From assembly GCA_020829485.1 (NCBI GenBank), contig JAIVFU010000209.1:1-8679 (forward strand): a stretch of 8,679 bases of DNA, read 5' to 3'. The notes beneath the pieces are model-generated. The model had not been told where the DNA came from, made no database searches, and was given only the letters and a program-made list of their open reading frames with translations. Of the stretch, positions 1 to 5,912 are shown one piece after another; position 1 is the first letter of the stretch, and the number at the start of each line of letters is the position of its first letter. A program made the position numbers and the translations under genes. The DNA is from Nostoc sp. CHAB 5834 (GTDB lineage Bacteria > Cyanobacteriota > Cyanobacteriia > Cyanobacteriales > Nostocaceae).

Positions 1-55
1 GTAGGTCTTGGCGATCGCTGGAGACTCTTAAATAAGCATAAATAACCATAGCCAT
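1..55 (-). CDS. Serine site-specific recombinase (resolvase/invertase family), N-terminus only
   Basis: Eighteen codons are visible before the left window edge. They read from ATG at 55 and include the motif YAYLRVSSDRQDL. This is the first beta strand and catalytic-serine segment of resolvase/invertase proteins, whose hallmark is Y-x-R-V-S-[ST]-x-x-Q; the nucleophile would be Ser12 (Ser10 if translation starts at the second ATG, 49). The first residues most resemble the short Mpi/Pin-type invertases and resolvases. No MerR-like domain precedes the catalytic domain, which argues against an IS607 transposase. No clear ribosome binding site is seen. A HIP1 octamer (11-18) lies inside the coding sequence. 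Its partners and substrate cannot be judged, because everything after residue 18 lies outside the window. Family is fairly sure; subtype is not. Confidence 0.72.
   Translation of the reverse strand, partial: MAMVIYAYLRVSSDRQDL
11..18. repeat. HIP1 octamer GCGATCGC
   Basis: Exact copy of the highly iterated palindrome of cyanobacterial genomes. Here it falls in the serine-recombinase codons for S-S-D-R. It supports a cyanobacterial origin. Confidence 0.85.
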
Positions 56-100
56 ATTGGCTGTCGGTTTAAACAGCTTCGAGCATTTAATTGAACGGTA

Positions 101-418
101 TTAGTCCAGATTAAACCACGAAAAGCGAATTTCTTTCAGTCCCGCTTCTATACCTTCAAATATCGGCAAGATTTGTTCATTGCTTAGATTTGGATGAATC
201 CCTAAGCAATCAAAGCAAAATTTGATTTGAATATCTTCAGCTTTTTTTAGGATTAAAGCCCCAATGCCTTTTCGACCTCCTAGATTTAAATTGCAAATCC
301 CAGCTAAGTGAATAATATCCTCAAAAGGAGTTATTGTTTTGACAACACTAATCTGTGAATTGTCAAAAGATTTTTTCCCTAATTTATCTGGATACTTCGA
401 TTTGTTAGAAGGTTTCAT
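101..418 (-). CDS. Small protein, possibly the truncated N-terminus of a VirB4/TraC-like ATPase
   Basis: This 105-residue protein starts at ATG 418. The start overlaps the stop of the VirB3-like gene in an ATGA junction (415-418), so it is probably translationally coupled to it. There is no signal peptide, membrane segment or P-loop. Residues 30-97 read like the start of a globular N-terminal domain (PFEDIIHLAGI, then an ILPIFEGIEAGLKEI helix). In T4SS loci VirB3 is normally followed by the VirB4 ATPase, and the ending IEAGLKEI followed by an unrelated-looking tail (residues 98-105, RFSWFNLD) suggests the gene was cut off near position 125. The other minus-strand frames downstream show no obvious continuation. 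The VirB4 link rests on gene order and a remembered resemblance. It could equally be a complete small protein. Confidence 0.55.
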   Translation of the reverse strand: MKPSNKSKYPDKLGKKSFDNSQISVVKTITPFEDIIHLAGICNLNLGGRKGIGALILKKAEDIQIKFCFDCLGIHPNLSNEQILPIFEGIEAGLKEIRFSWFNLD

Positions 419-726
419 TTCTGGCTTCTACCGAATGTATTCTTTTTTAGCGTTTGAAAAGGCATATAACCTTTAGTAATCCGAGGTACGCCGACAAATT
501 TACCCAAAAAATCCTTACTTGTAGAAACTACCCACCAAGTAGCCCATCCCCAAGCCATACTTAGTCCAGTTGCCAGCCATCCAGCTTTAAATGTGTAGAA
601 TACAACGAAGACATTTAGTATAGCTATTACCGACCAAGGGAAAATCTGATCAGCGGGAAATGGACCTAATCGGGGGCTGTCTCCTAATACTCTATTTACA
701 GTCCGAAAATTATTTTCTTTTCTCAT
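415..726 (-). CDS. VirB3-like small membrane protein of a conjugation/T4SS locus
   Basis: From ATG 726 the product is 103 residues; a TTG at 738 would add four. A short basic N-terminus with the run RLGPFPADQIFP leads into two adjacent hydrophobic segments, about residues 28-46 and 49-68. A basic cytoplasmic tail ends in TFGRSQK. Size, two-helix topology and position directly after a VirB2-like pilin fit VirB3, the small inner-membrane protein that works with VirB4 at the base of the T4SS channel. Sequence identity alone would not prove this. The stop overlaps the next start (ATGA), implying coupled translation. No strong Shine-Dalgarno is seen; the region just upstream of the start can fold into a hairpin (743-801). 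Confidence 0.5.
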   Translation of the reverse strand: MRKENNFRTVNRVLGDSPRLGPFPADQIFPWSVIAILNVFVVFYTFKAGWLATGLSMAWGWATWWVVSTSKDFLGKFVGVPRITKGYMPFQTLKKNTFGRSQK

Positions 727-742
727 TCTTTTAACCAACTTT

Positions 743-801
743 GGGGTTTAAGTCTCCTGTTTCTACAAGCAGCGTGAATTGAACGCCTAAGTTAAATCCC
801 C
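743..801 (-). repeat. Inverted repeat just upstream of the VirB3-like start
   Basis: GGGGTTTAA at 743-751 pairs with TTAAATCCCC at 792-801, giving nine base pairs with one bulged base. In the minus-strand mRNA the 3' arm would end 5 bases before the TTG (738) and about 16 before the ATG (726) of the VirB3-like gene, so it could mask the ribosome-loading region. A role is inference. Confidence 0.4.
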
Positions 802-818
802 GTCACTTTCACGTAATT

Positions 819-852
819 GCTCTCTTCGCAGCGTTAGCGACGTAGGAGCGTC
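819..852. repeat. GC-rich interspersed repeat of Nostocales type
   Basis: This short GC-rich island in AT-rich surroundings is built from imperfect inverted units (CTTCGCAGCGTTAGCGACG and then GGAGCGTC). It shares the 9-mer GCGTTAGCG, in reverse complement, with the island at 6861-6915. Such repeats are common between genes in Nostoc/Anabaena. No coding potential is seen. Confidence 0.5.
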
Positions 853-892
853 ATTAAGAAAAAGCGAATTCTTTTAAGAGTACTATTAATTT

Positions 893-951
893 AGTCAGAA
901 GCCATCAGCTAGTTTTGATAGAACAAACGCAAACATTTCTGACTTCTGACT
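893..951. repeat. Inverted repeat AGTCAGAAG/CTTCTGACT with tandem TTCTGAC units
   Basis: AGTCAGAAG (893-901) is the exact reverse complement of CTTCTGACT (943-951), and the right arm lies in an imperfect tandem of TTCTGAC units at 937-954. It sits just past the pilin stop codon. It could act as a 3' stabilising or processing hairpin, but it has no U-tract and is not a classical terminator. Confidence 0.45.
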
Positions 952-970
952 TCTATTACTCAAAGAGAGT

Positions 971-1573
971 TTAGCCTGTTGTAACTGTGCCGATAATTAA
1001 GCCAGTGACCAAATCTCCTACGAAGACCGCAAGTACAATAATTAATGGAGTTCTGGCTAATGTTTGCCAATCTTCGTCGTTTCGGGCTGCTTGAACAATT
1101 CGGACTAGACTGATACCTACATAGAGTAGGAACAGACCCCTCAATACGTTGAAGAATAATGTTATAACTGCTGTTGTTTGACCATTCCCAGCAGCAGTGC
1201 CAAATGCGCCATTCATCCAGGTTTGAGCATTGTTAAAAAATTGTGCCTCGGCTGGGGCTGCTGCAAAGTCGAGTACACAAACAACCGTCAAAATCGCAAA
1301 CAACACCGCATAGAGATTGACTCCATACTTGCGTTGTATCTTATCAAAGTTAGTCAACAGAGCTTGAGATTGCTTTGGTAGCGCTACTGCAATCGCGGCA
1401 GCTATCAGGAATCCACCTAACAAAATGTTATGTACTGACATAGACAATATCATTAGCCCACCCGTTACGGACATCAGTGTGAGTGTGCTATTTTTTATCG
1501 TGCTGTTATTTTTGGCTGGAGTTAGTACTTCTGTATTCACAAAGCTTTCTGTATCGTAGCGGTAAGTATGCAT
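971..1573 (-). CDS. VirB2/TrbC-like conjugative pilin precursor
   Basis: The first ATG (1573) gives 200 residues; an in-frame TTG at 1615 would give 214. A hydrophobic hairpin (about residues 33-66) comes first. It is followed by a charged stretch and then a classical signal-peptide core ending AAAPAEA (residues 104-110) before QFF. Cleavage there would leave a mature protein of 90 residues with two membrane helices (about 133-160 and 176-196) around a short charged loop, RNDEDWQ. This is the layout of VirB2/TrbC pilins, which are cut by signal peptidase and stored in the inner membrane before polymerising into the mating channel or pilus. The long region before the signal peptide is unusual. 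AAGGA lies only one base before the ATG, so neither start has an ideal ribosome binding site. A likely dedicated promoter lies at 1706-1733. Confidence 0.7.
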   Translation of the reverse strand: MHTYRYDTESFVNTEVLTPAKNNSTIKNSTLTLMSVTGGLMILSMSVHNILLGGFLIAAAIAVALPKQSQALLTNFDKIQRKYGVNLYAVLFAILTVVCVLDFAAAPAEAQFFNNAQTWMNGAFGTAAGNGQTTAVITLFFNVLRGLFLLYVGISLVRIVQAARNDEDWQTLARTPLIIVLAVFVGDLVTGLIIGTVTTG

Positions 1574-1633
1574 TTCCTTGGACTGAAACGATACGCATAT
1601 TATTCGAGATACCAAACAAAAAACCTACAAACC

Positions 1634-1658
1634 AAGGTACTGAAAAAAACAGTACTTT
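1634..1658 (-). promoter_or_regulatory. Hairpin in the pilin mRNA leader
   Basis: AAGGTACTG (1634-1642) and CAGTACTTT (1650-1658) form a nine-pair stem with one G-U, around a loop of seven identical bases (U7 in the minus-strand RNA). It lies between the predicted promoter and the pilin start. A weaker overlapping fold, ACCT/AGGT followed by six Ts, uses the same bases and could compete with it. Regulatory function is inference. Confidence 0.4.
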
Positions 1659-1705
1659 TGACTAATTTGATCTCTAAATCTAGCAAATATAATATTTAAA
1701 TCAGT

Positions 1706-1733
1706 TTTATACCCAGAGAGGGACAGGACCAAA
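1706..1733 (-). promoter_or_regulatory. Candidate promoter for the pilin gene
   Basis: On the minus strand a TATAAA -10 box (1711-1706) lies 16 bases after TTTGGT (1733-1728), or 15 after TTGGTC. It sits in the 240-base gap between the small membrane protein and the pilin, about 130 bases upstream of the pilin ATG. Found by eye only, so it remains a candidate. Confidence 0.33.
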
Positions 1734-1813
1734 AATTGACCAATAGAAAATTTAGTTTCTTTAACGATAACTAGTCAAACAAACTTTCTTAGAGCCGATT
1801 AATCTTTTTCCTT

Positions 1814-2056
1814 TTACCTGAAATATCCGATAAATATTCCCAAGATAAAAGCAGTAACCAAAAGATAACGTTTTGTAACCCTTTGCAATCCTAATAAGGG
1901 CGATATGATCACCGCTAAAACTATGTAAAACATCGCTTGATTTATATCATGAATGCAAAATTTGATGATTGCGGCAATCAATAAAGCCACACTTATCAAT
2001 ATTTCAACTATGAGTTCAATCTTGTCCCAGAGCTTTGTATCATACAGGTAGCGCAT
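1814..2056 (-). CDS. Small polytopic membrane protein, unknown function
   Basis: The product is 80 residues from ATG 2056. This start is chosen over upstream in-frame codons because GGGAGA lies 8 bases before it, in the same CTGGGAGAT context used by the kinase gene. A charged N-terminus (MRYLYDTKLWDK) is followed by three hydrophobic stretches at about residues 15-33, 40-56 and 64-79, separated by short basic turns. The gene overlaps the end of the histidine-kinase gene by 17 bases, so the two are co-transcribed. I recognise no family. Coupling to a kinase with no membrane segment makes it a candidate membrane partner or anchor for that kinase, or a small accessory T4SS protein encoded just ahead of the pilin. 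Both ideas rest on context alone. Confidence 0.6.
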   Translation of the reverse strand: MRYLYDTKLWDKIELIVEILISVALLIAAIIKFCIHDINQAMFYIVLAVIISPLLGLQRVTKRYLLVTAFILGIFIGYFR

Positions 2057-2825
2057 CTTGTAATCTCCCAGTTTCACGCAGTATCCTCCCATCCAACCCG
2101 TAGATGCAGCCATCTCTGTACGGGAATATGATCCTGAACTTTGTTCCTTTGCCGACTACAGAATCTACTTTAAGTCTTAAACCGTGTGCTTTCGCCGCCA
2201 TCATGGCAATATACAATCCAAGTCCATTACCAGATGGATGAAGTGAACTACTATCAGGCTCACGCCACAAAGGTAAAAAGATTGTTGATATTTCTTCTGG
2301 GTCAATTCCAACACCCGTATCTTCAATCTCAATCACCAAATCATCCCCCTGGTTCAGAAGCCGCAAGAACACATTCCCGCACTGAGTGTACTTCAGGGCA
2401 TTTTCCAGTATGTTATGTAGTATTCTCCATATACTAACTGTATCTCCTAATACTTTAGTTCCATGTAAATAGGTTGGGATCTGTTCATAATGCAGAACTA
2501 GGGAACGAGATTGAGCTAGTGGATAGCATTCAATGTACAGTTTTTGTAAAAAGGTTAACATATCAAACTGATTCACTGAACAAGGGTTAATTTCCCAAAA
2601 ATTTTTTTCTGTTGAATTTTTCCTTTGCGTTTCAAGTAAATAAGCAATTTTCGTATTAGTTGACAAAATTGCTACTAGTAGTGGCTTTATATCTTCTAGG
2701 GAATTTCCATATACACCATTTATCAACTGATTTATTATTATTGATATACCCCCGACAGAGTTGGAAATATCATGTACTAAAGTTGATAAATCCAATCTTT
2801 CTGTCAAATACTTTTGCTCATACAT
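2040..2825 (-). CDS. Soluble histidine kinase without a sensor domain
   Basis: The 261-residue protein has a dimerisation/phosphoacceptor helix at the very N-terminus: LVHDISNSVGGI, with His18 as probable phosphorylation site. A complete HATPase domain follows. It has the N-box HNILENALKY (137-146, with Asn138 and Asn142), the G1 box DTGVGID (169-175), an F-box phenylalanine at 183, and the G2 box GNGLGLYIA (199-207). No membrane helix, PAS, GAF or receiver domain precedes the H-box, so the signal must come from a partner. GGAG lies nine bases before the ATG at 2825, which supports the start. The gene is divergent from the response regulator at 3035 and overlaps the small membrane protein downstream. 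All catalytic motifs look intact, so it should be active. Its cognate is presumably the neighbouring regulator. Confidence 0.85.
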   Translation of the reverse strand: MYEQKYLTERLDLSTLVHDISNSVGGISIIINQLINGVYGNSLEDIKPLLVAILSTNTKIAYLLETQRKNSTEKNFWEINPCSVNQFDMLTFLQKLYIECYPLAQSRSLVLHYEQIPTYLHGTKVLGDTVSIWRILHNILENALKYTQCGNVFLRLLNQGDDLVIEIEDTGVGIDPEEISTIFLPLWREPDSSSLHPSGNGLGLYIAMMAAKAHGLRLKVDSVVGKGTKFRIIFPYRDGCIYGLDGRILRETGRLQDALPV

Positions 2826-3034
2826 AGTTCTTATCTCCCAGAAGGTATAGTGATTTTTATCCTAATTATAAATAATTTACCGCTAAATATTGGTGACTAT
2901 TATCATTATATGTATTCTCCACGAATATCTCCTAGTTAAATCTAAACTTATGTTATTATCCGCTCAAAAATAAAACTTTATTTAAGTAAATATGCTATAA
3001 ATAATGTCATAAGCTTGTAATCGAAATAACTCCA
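2826..3034. promoter_or_regulatory. Divergent intergenic region between kinase and response regulator
   Basis: These 209 very AT-rich bases must hold the promoters of both genes. For the kinase (minus) a TATAAT lies at 2870-2865, about 40 bases before its ATG. For the regulator (plus) a TATAAA lies at 2996-3001, 34 bases before its ATG. Neither has a convincing -35 box, and the regulator lacks a clear Shine-Dalgarno. No strong inverted repeat that would mark an autoregulatory site was found. Confidence 0.4.
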
Positions 3035-3697
3035 ATGATTCGATTAGTAATTATTGAAGATGAATCTCTGATCCGGCTTGGAATTAAGTCAGCCATTAAC
3101 CAAGAGCAAGATATGGAAGTGTGCGGGGAAGCTGGCACTGGAGCCGAAGGAATGAGGCTAGTTGAGCTTTTTCAACCTGATATCGTTTTAGTTGATATCG
3201 GCTTGCCAGATATCAGTGGCTTGGATCTCATTTATGACATTAAGACTCGGACTAATAGTAAAGTCATTGTCATCACTTATCATGCCAGCCAAGATGTCGT
3301 GAATTCGGCTCTACAAAATGGGGCTGATTCCTACATTCTCAAAACGATGGATCTTGAATTAATTAAGCAAGCGATAAACGCTACTTATCAGAATAATTCT
3401 TTTATTGACCCGGAGATCGCCAAAAGAGTCTTTGAAAACTTTGCTTGTCACAACAATAAAATTAAGGGTAAAAGGTACAGAGAACTCCCTACTCCTACAG
3501 AAATTAAAATCCTCAACTTAATCGCTCGTGGTTTATCTAATAAGGAGATTGCCGATAAACTGTTTGTTACTGTAAGTACAGTTAAGGGACATAGCAGCAA
3601 TCTTTTTTCCAAGTTAGGAGTTAGAGGTCGAGTTAATGCTATCCTTAAGGCTAGAGAACTCGGTTACTTAGAATCAGAAAATTTAAGAGCAATGTGA
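3035..3697 (+). CDS. NarL/LuxR-family response regulator
   Basis: The protein is 220 residues. Residues 1-120 form a receiver domain: acidic pocket E8/D9, phosphoacceptor Asp54 in VLVDIGLPDISG, switch Thr81 and conserved Lys103 in YILKT. Residues 151-205 form a LuxR-type helix-turn-helix (LPTPTEIKILNLIARGLSNKEIA, then a recognition helix around VTVSTVKGHSSNLFSKLGV). It should bind DNA as a dimer once phosphorylated, probably by the divergent kinase at 2040-2825. Its targets are unknown; the pilin promoter and the palindrome at 6634-6651 are testable candidates. Its stop is separated by a single base from the stop of the convergent gene at 3699, so there is no room for an independent terminator. 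Residue and domain assignments are clear. Confidence 0.92.
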   Translation: MIRLVIIEDESLIRLGIKSAINQEQDMEVCGEAGTGAEGMRLVELFQPDIVLVDIGLPDISGLDLIYDIKTRTNSKVIVITYHASQDVVNSALQNGADSYILKTMDLELIKQAINATYQNNSFIDPEIAKRVFENFACHNNKIKGKRYRELPTPTEIKILNLIARGLSNKEIADKLFVTVSTVKGHSSNLFSKLGVRGRVNAILKARELGYLESENLRAM

Positions 3698-3698
3698 A

Positions 3699-4310
3699 CT
3701 ACTTATTAGTTTTCTTGATTCGGATCAAGCAGTATCCTTGTAGCTTGTTTTCTTGTTCACAGGCAGCGATCGCTGATTGATTGTCTAACAATAACTGGTA
3801 CATTTGTTTTCCTGAACTTGATTTAGCCCATTGCAAAACTTTCATGTCATTGGCGGACACTACAACTGACTGATTTCCACCCAAATTTGAGACAACATTC
3901 CAAGTTGTGAGGGAACCTAAAAGTGCGCCGACGGCCATTACCCCTCCGCAGATCGCTGATACAGTCCAAAATCCCAACTGACCAGTGCGATTCGGTAAAC
4001 TATTTAAGGGGAAAGTAGCTGGTTTGAGATTTTTCATCTCATCGCGTACAGCACTAGACACAACTGTATAATGCATCGACACAGCCGCTTTGCTTGTCGA
4101 TTCCAACTTCTGGTCAATCATTACTGCCCAAGCTTCAATCATTGCCTCCATTCGTGCTTGGAGGTCAATCATCGTTTCTTCATATCTTCCCAAGGTTGCC
4201 ATGATTTGAAACATCGGGTCATCTGGGGCGATTCCTAATTGATGGGACATTTGAGCTATTCGTTTTTGTTCTGCATCAGAATATCCCTGCAAGACTTCTT
4301 CTGTTCTCAT
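3699..4310 (-). CDS. Coiled-coil/single-pass membrane protein of cyanobacterial plasmid type
   Basis: The product is 203 residues from ATG 4310; a GTG at 4313 would add one. Both starts overlap the TGA of the upstream ATPase gene, so translation is coupled. The N-terminal part (FSDAEQK-like YSDAEQKRIAQMSHQLGIAPDDPMF, first 35 residues) leads into a helical, methionine-rich stretch to about residue 90. A single hydrophobic segment lies at about 113-137. The C-terminal part ends in a short motif, CEQENKLQGYCLIRI. From memory this arrangement resembles the cyanobacterial DUF6753-type proteins found on plasmids; I could not check this. Operon position suggests it is the membrane partner of the two ParA-like ATPases, perhaps tethering them at the envelope. 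A HIP1 site lies in its 3' part. Confidence 0.7.
   Translation of the reverse strand: MRTEEVLQGYSDAEQKRIAQMSHQLGIAPDDPMFQIMATLGRYEETMIDLQARMEAMIEAWAVMIDQKLESTSKAAVSMHYTVVSSAVRDEMKNLKPATFPLNSLPNRTGQLGFWTVSAICGGVMAVGALLGSLTTWNVVSNLGGNQSVVVSANDMKVLQWAKSSSGKQMYQLLLDNQSAIAACEQENKLQGYCLIRIKKTNK
3766..3773. repeat. HIP1 octamer GCGATCGC
   Basis: Second exact HIP1 copy, within the 3' end of the coiled-coil/membrane protein gene. Only these two copies occur in the window. Confidence 0.85.
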
Positions 4311-5017
4311 CACACCAGCCCTAAATACTTTCTCGACATACTGTTACTTAAAACTGAATTATTAAAATTTTTAATCCAGTGGTATATATAAGAGCGATAG
4401 ACCACATAAATCGAAGTATCTGTGTAACATAGAGAATATGGTTTACTTGTTCTCTCTAACGCTTCATAATGGTCACGATGCAGTGCATACAATTCTATCT
4501 CAGCACCTCCAATTTGATGAAACTTAGTATGAATTGATTCTTGATACTCGGTAAATCTGGGATCAAAGTAATGATTTTTTGCAACTACATAATTAGCATT
4601 ATTGGTGGCAAATTTTATTAACTTATCCAAAGAATTAATACAGTCGATTCTGTGAGAAATGGGTTGGAGGAAAGTTAACTTCCATTCATACTCTCTCAAG
4701 AGGTCAAACAAGTCGGATTTGACAATGTACTGACAAATTTTTTCTATGTACTGCCCTGGCATATCAACCAGAATGATATCAAGTTCGTTATCGTTGAAGC
4801 TATTTAACATTTTATCGGTATCATCTCTAAAAAAATCTAGACTTTCAATTGTTACAACCCTTTCATAAGCCTTTAATCTCTGGCGATTATCATGGTTATA
4901 CACTTTGATTTTCTTGCCCTGACTTTGAAACAAATCAACTAATAGTTTAGTGACTGTAGATTTCCCTACACGAGAGTCACCTACAGTCATAATCATCCGC
5001 TTAGGAGAGTTCGACAC
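4310..5017 (-). CDS. ParA/MinD-like P-loop ATPase, divergent paralogue without the signature lysine
   Basis: The 235-residue product starts at GTG 5017, 17 bases inside the upstream ATPase gene. An internal ATG at 4996 is possible but would leave only two residues before the P-loop. Walker A is GDSRVGKS (residues 13-20): the GKS is present, but Asp14/Ser15 occupy the place of the lysine that defines ParA/MinD ATPases. DIILVDMPGQ (80-89) is a good Walker B with Asp85. Residues 142-153 (NYVVAKNHYFDP) match a stretch of the neighbouring 5001-5885 protein (DYVVVKNLFFGE), so the two are diverged duplicates. The C-terminal third (aromatic-rich, many Tyr) differs. It may bind nucleotide without the usual dimer-dependent hydrolysis and modulate its partner, which is inference. 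The gene is translationally coupled at both ends. Confidence 0.75.
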   Translation of the reverse strand: MSNSPKRMIMTVGDSRVGKSTVTKLLVDLFQSQGKKIKVYNHDNRQRLKAYERVVTIESLDFFRDDTDKMLNSFNDNELDIILVDMPGQYIEKICQYIVKSDLFDLLREYEWKLTFLQPISHRIDCINSLDKLIKFATNNANYVVAKNHYFDPRFTEYQESIHTKFHQIGGAEIELYALHRDHYEALERTSKPYSLCYTDTSIYVVYRSYIYHWIKNFNNSVLSNSMSRKYLGLV

Positions 5018-5885
5018 TATCTAAGCCTAGTAACACTTTCACTGATTTAATCTCTTCTTTAAAAGTTCGTAGCCAACTTGTGACTCGCCCTTTTACAGAA
5101 GGTAAATCCTTTTGCGCCATCCCTTGCTTAAAAGTTATACTATTTTCATCTAAGTAGTCATAAGCATGTGAGATTAACTCTGGCATTGTGATCTCAATGA
5201 AGGGAGTGTTTTCTGATTTTAATTTCTCCTTAATTGCCTTGACTTCTGGGGATTTTTCGTATCGAGTAAATTCATCTGATTCTCCAAAAAATAAATTCTT
5301 TACTACCACGTAATCAGCCTGATTTCCGCAAAAATTATGTAAGTCTATTAGTTGATTTATAGAATCCATAACACGGCTAATCACTATCACCATTGTGACG
5401 CGTATATCATAATCTTTCTCGGCTGTTTCCAGAAAATTCATTGACTGTATAAAGTTTTGCAATATTCGCCGAGATTGTGGTGGTAATTCCAGTAAAAACA
5501 AAGATTCTGGTGGCGGTATATCACCATATTCATCCGCATCTGGATTAATCATTTTTTTCAATCTATCAAAAAACTGATCTATCTTTCCACTTCTAAAAAT
5601 ATCAAGTGGTTCTATATGGCAATATTGCCCATAGAATCTTAGTAGTTGAGAGTTAGAACTGTCTGCATCAAAACCGATGAATCTTTGCTGGGCATCTAGA
5701 TATGTTTGCACAAGTCCCCTCGCAAAAGTAGATTTACCTACACCCCCTTTATCTCCTGTTACTATCACTAATCTGTGCGAGTATACTTGAGAAATTACTT
5801 CCTTTTTGAGTTCTGATTTATTTGGATCTTCAGTACTGTTATTTACAGTAATGTTATCTTCAGTAGTAGTGATCGGATCTGTCAT
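5001..5885 (-). CDS. ParA/MinD-family ATPase
   Basis: The product is 294 residues from ATG 5885. This start is chosen because AAGGA (5895-5891) lies five bases upstream; an ATG at 5903 would add six basic residues but has a poor site. An acidic, Thr/Asn-rich N-terminal tail of about 35 residues precedes the ATPase core. Deviant Walker A is GDKGGVGKST (about residues 44-53) with the signature lysine intact. The FIGFDADSS strand carries the switch aspartate (about 73). Walker B is unusual: LFLLELPPQ has Glu where Asp is normal. Members position plasmids, division sites or conjugation complexes through nucleotide-dependent dimerisation. No ParB gene is adjacent. The BRO-N-like gene upstream may supply DNA binding, or the pair may act like VirC1 in DNA transfer. 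Partition and transfer roles cannot be separated from sequence. Confidence 0.8.
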   Translation of the reverse strand: MTDPITTTEDNITVNNSTEDPNKSELKKEVISQVYSHRLVIVTGDKGGVGKSTFARGLVQTYLDAQQRFIGFDADSSNSQLLRFYGQYCHIEPLDIFRSGKIDQFFDRLKKMINPDADEYGDIPPPESLFLLELPPQSRRILQNFIQSMNFLETAEKDYDIRVTMVIVISRVMDSINQLIDLHNFCGNQADYVVVKNLFFGESDEFTRYEKSPEVKAIKEKLKSENTPFIEITMPELISHAYDYLDENSITFKQGMAQKDLPSVKGRVTSWLRTFKEEIKSVKVLLGLDSVELS

Positions 5886-5912
5886 CTTTTTCCTTCGCCT
5901 CATGATAAATCT

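Noticed and set aside
937..954. CRISPR-like or tandem-repeat array from the TTCTGAC units
   Set aside because: Only about two and a half short units with no spacers; a simple local duplication.
1178..1381. Plus-strand ORF of 67 codons antisense to the pilin gene
   Set aside because: It overlaps a gene with clear signal-peptide and membrane patterns, has no start context and shows no domain-like composition.
1483..1665. Plus-strand ORF of 60 codons over the pilin N-terminus
   Set aside because: It is a shadow of the pilin leader and its upstream region, with no ribosome binding site.
2057..2113. Longer form (99 codons) of the small membrane protein
   Set aside because: The extra 19 residues overlap the kinase end, and the ATG at 2056 has the good GGGAGA site.
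2186..2437. Plus-strand ORF of 83 codons inside the kinase gene
   Set aside because: It is antisense to the conserved HATPase boxes and has no recognisable features.
5886..5903. Upstream ATG (5903) as start of the ParA-like ATPase
   Set aside because: The internal ATG at 5885 has AAGGA five bases upstream, whereas 5903 has only a weak site. The six extra residues are simply the reading of that ribosome binding site.
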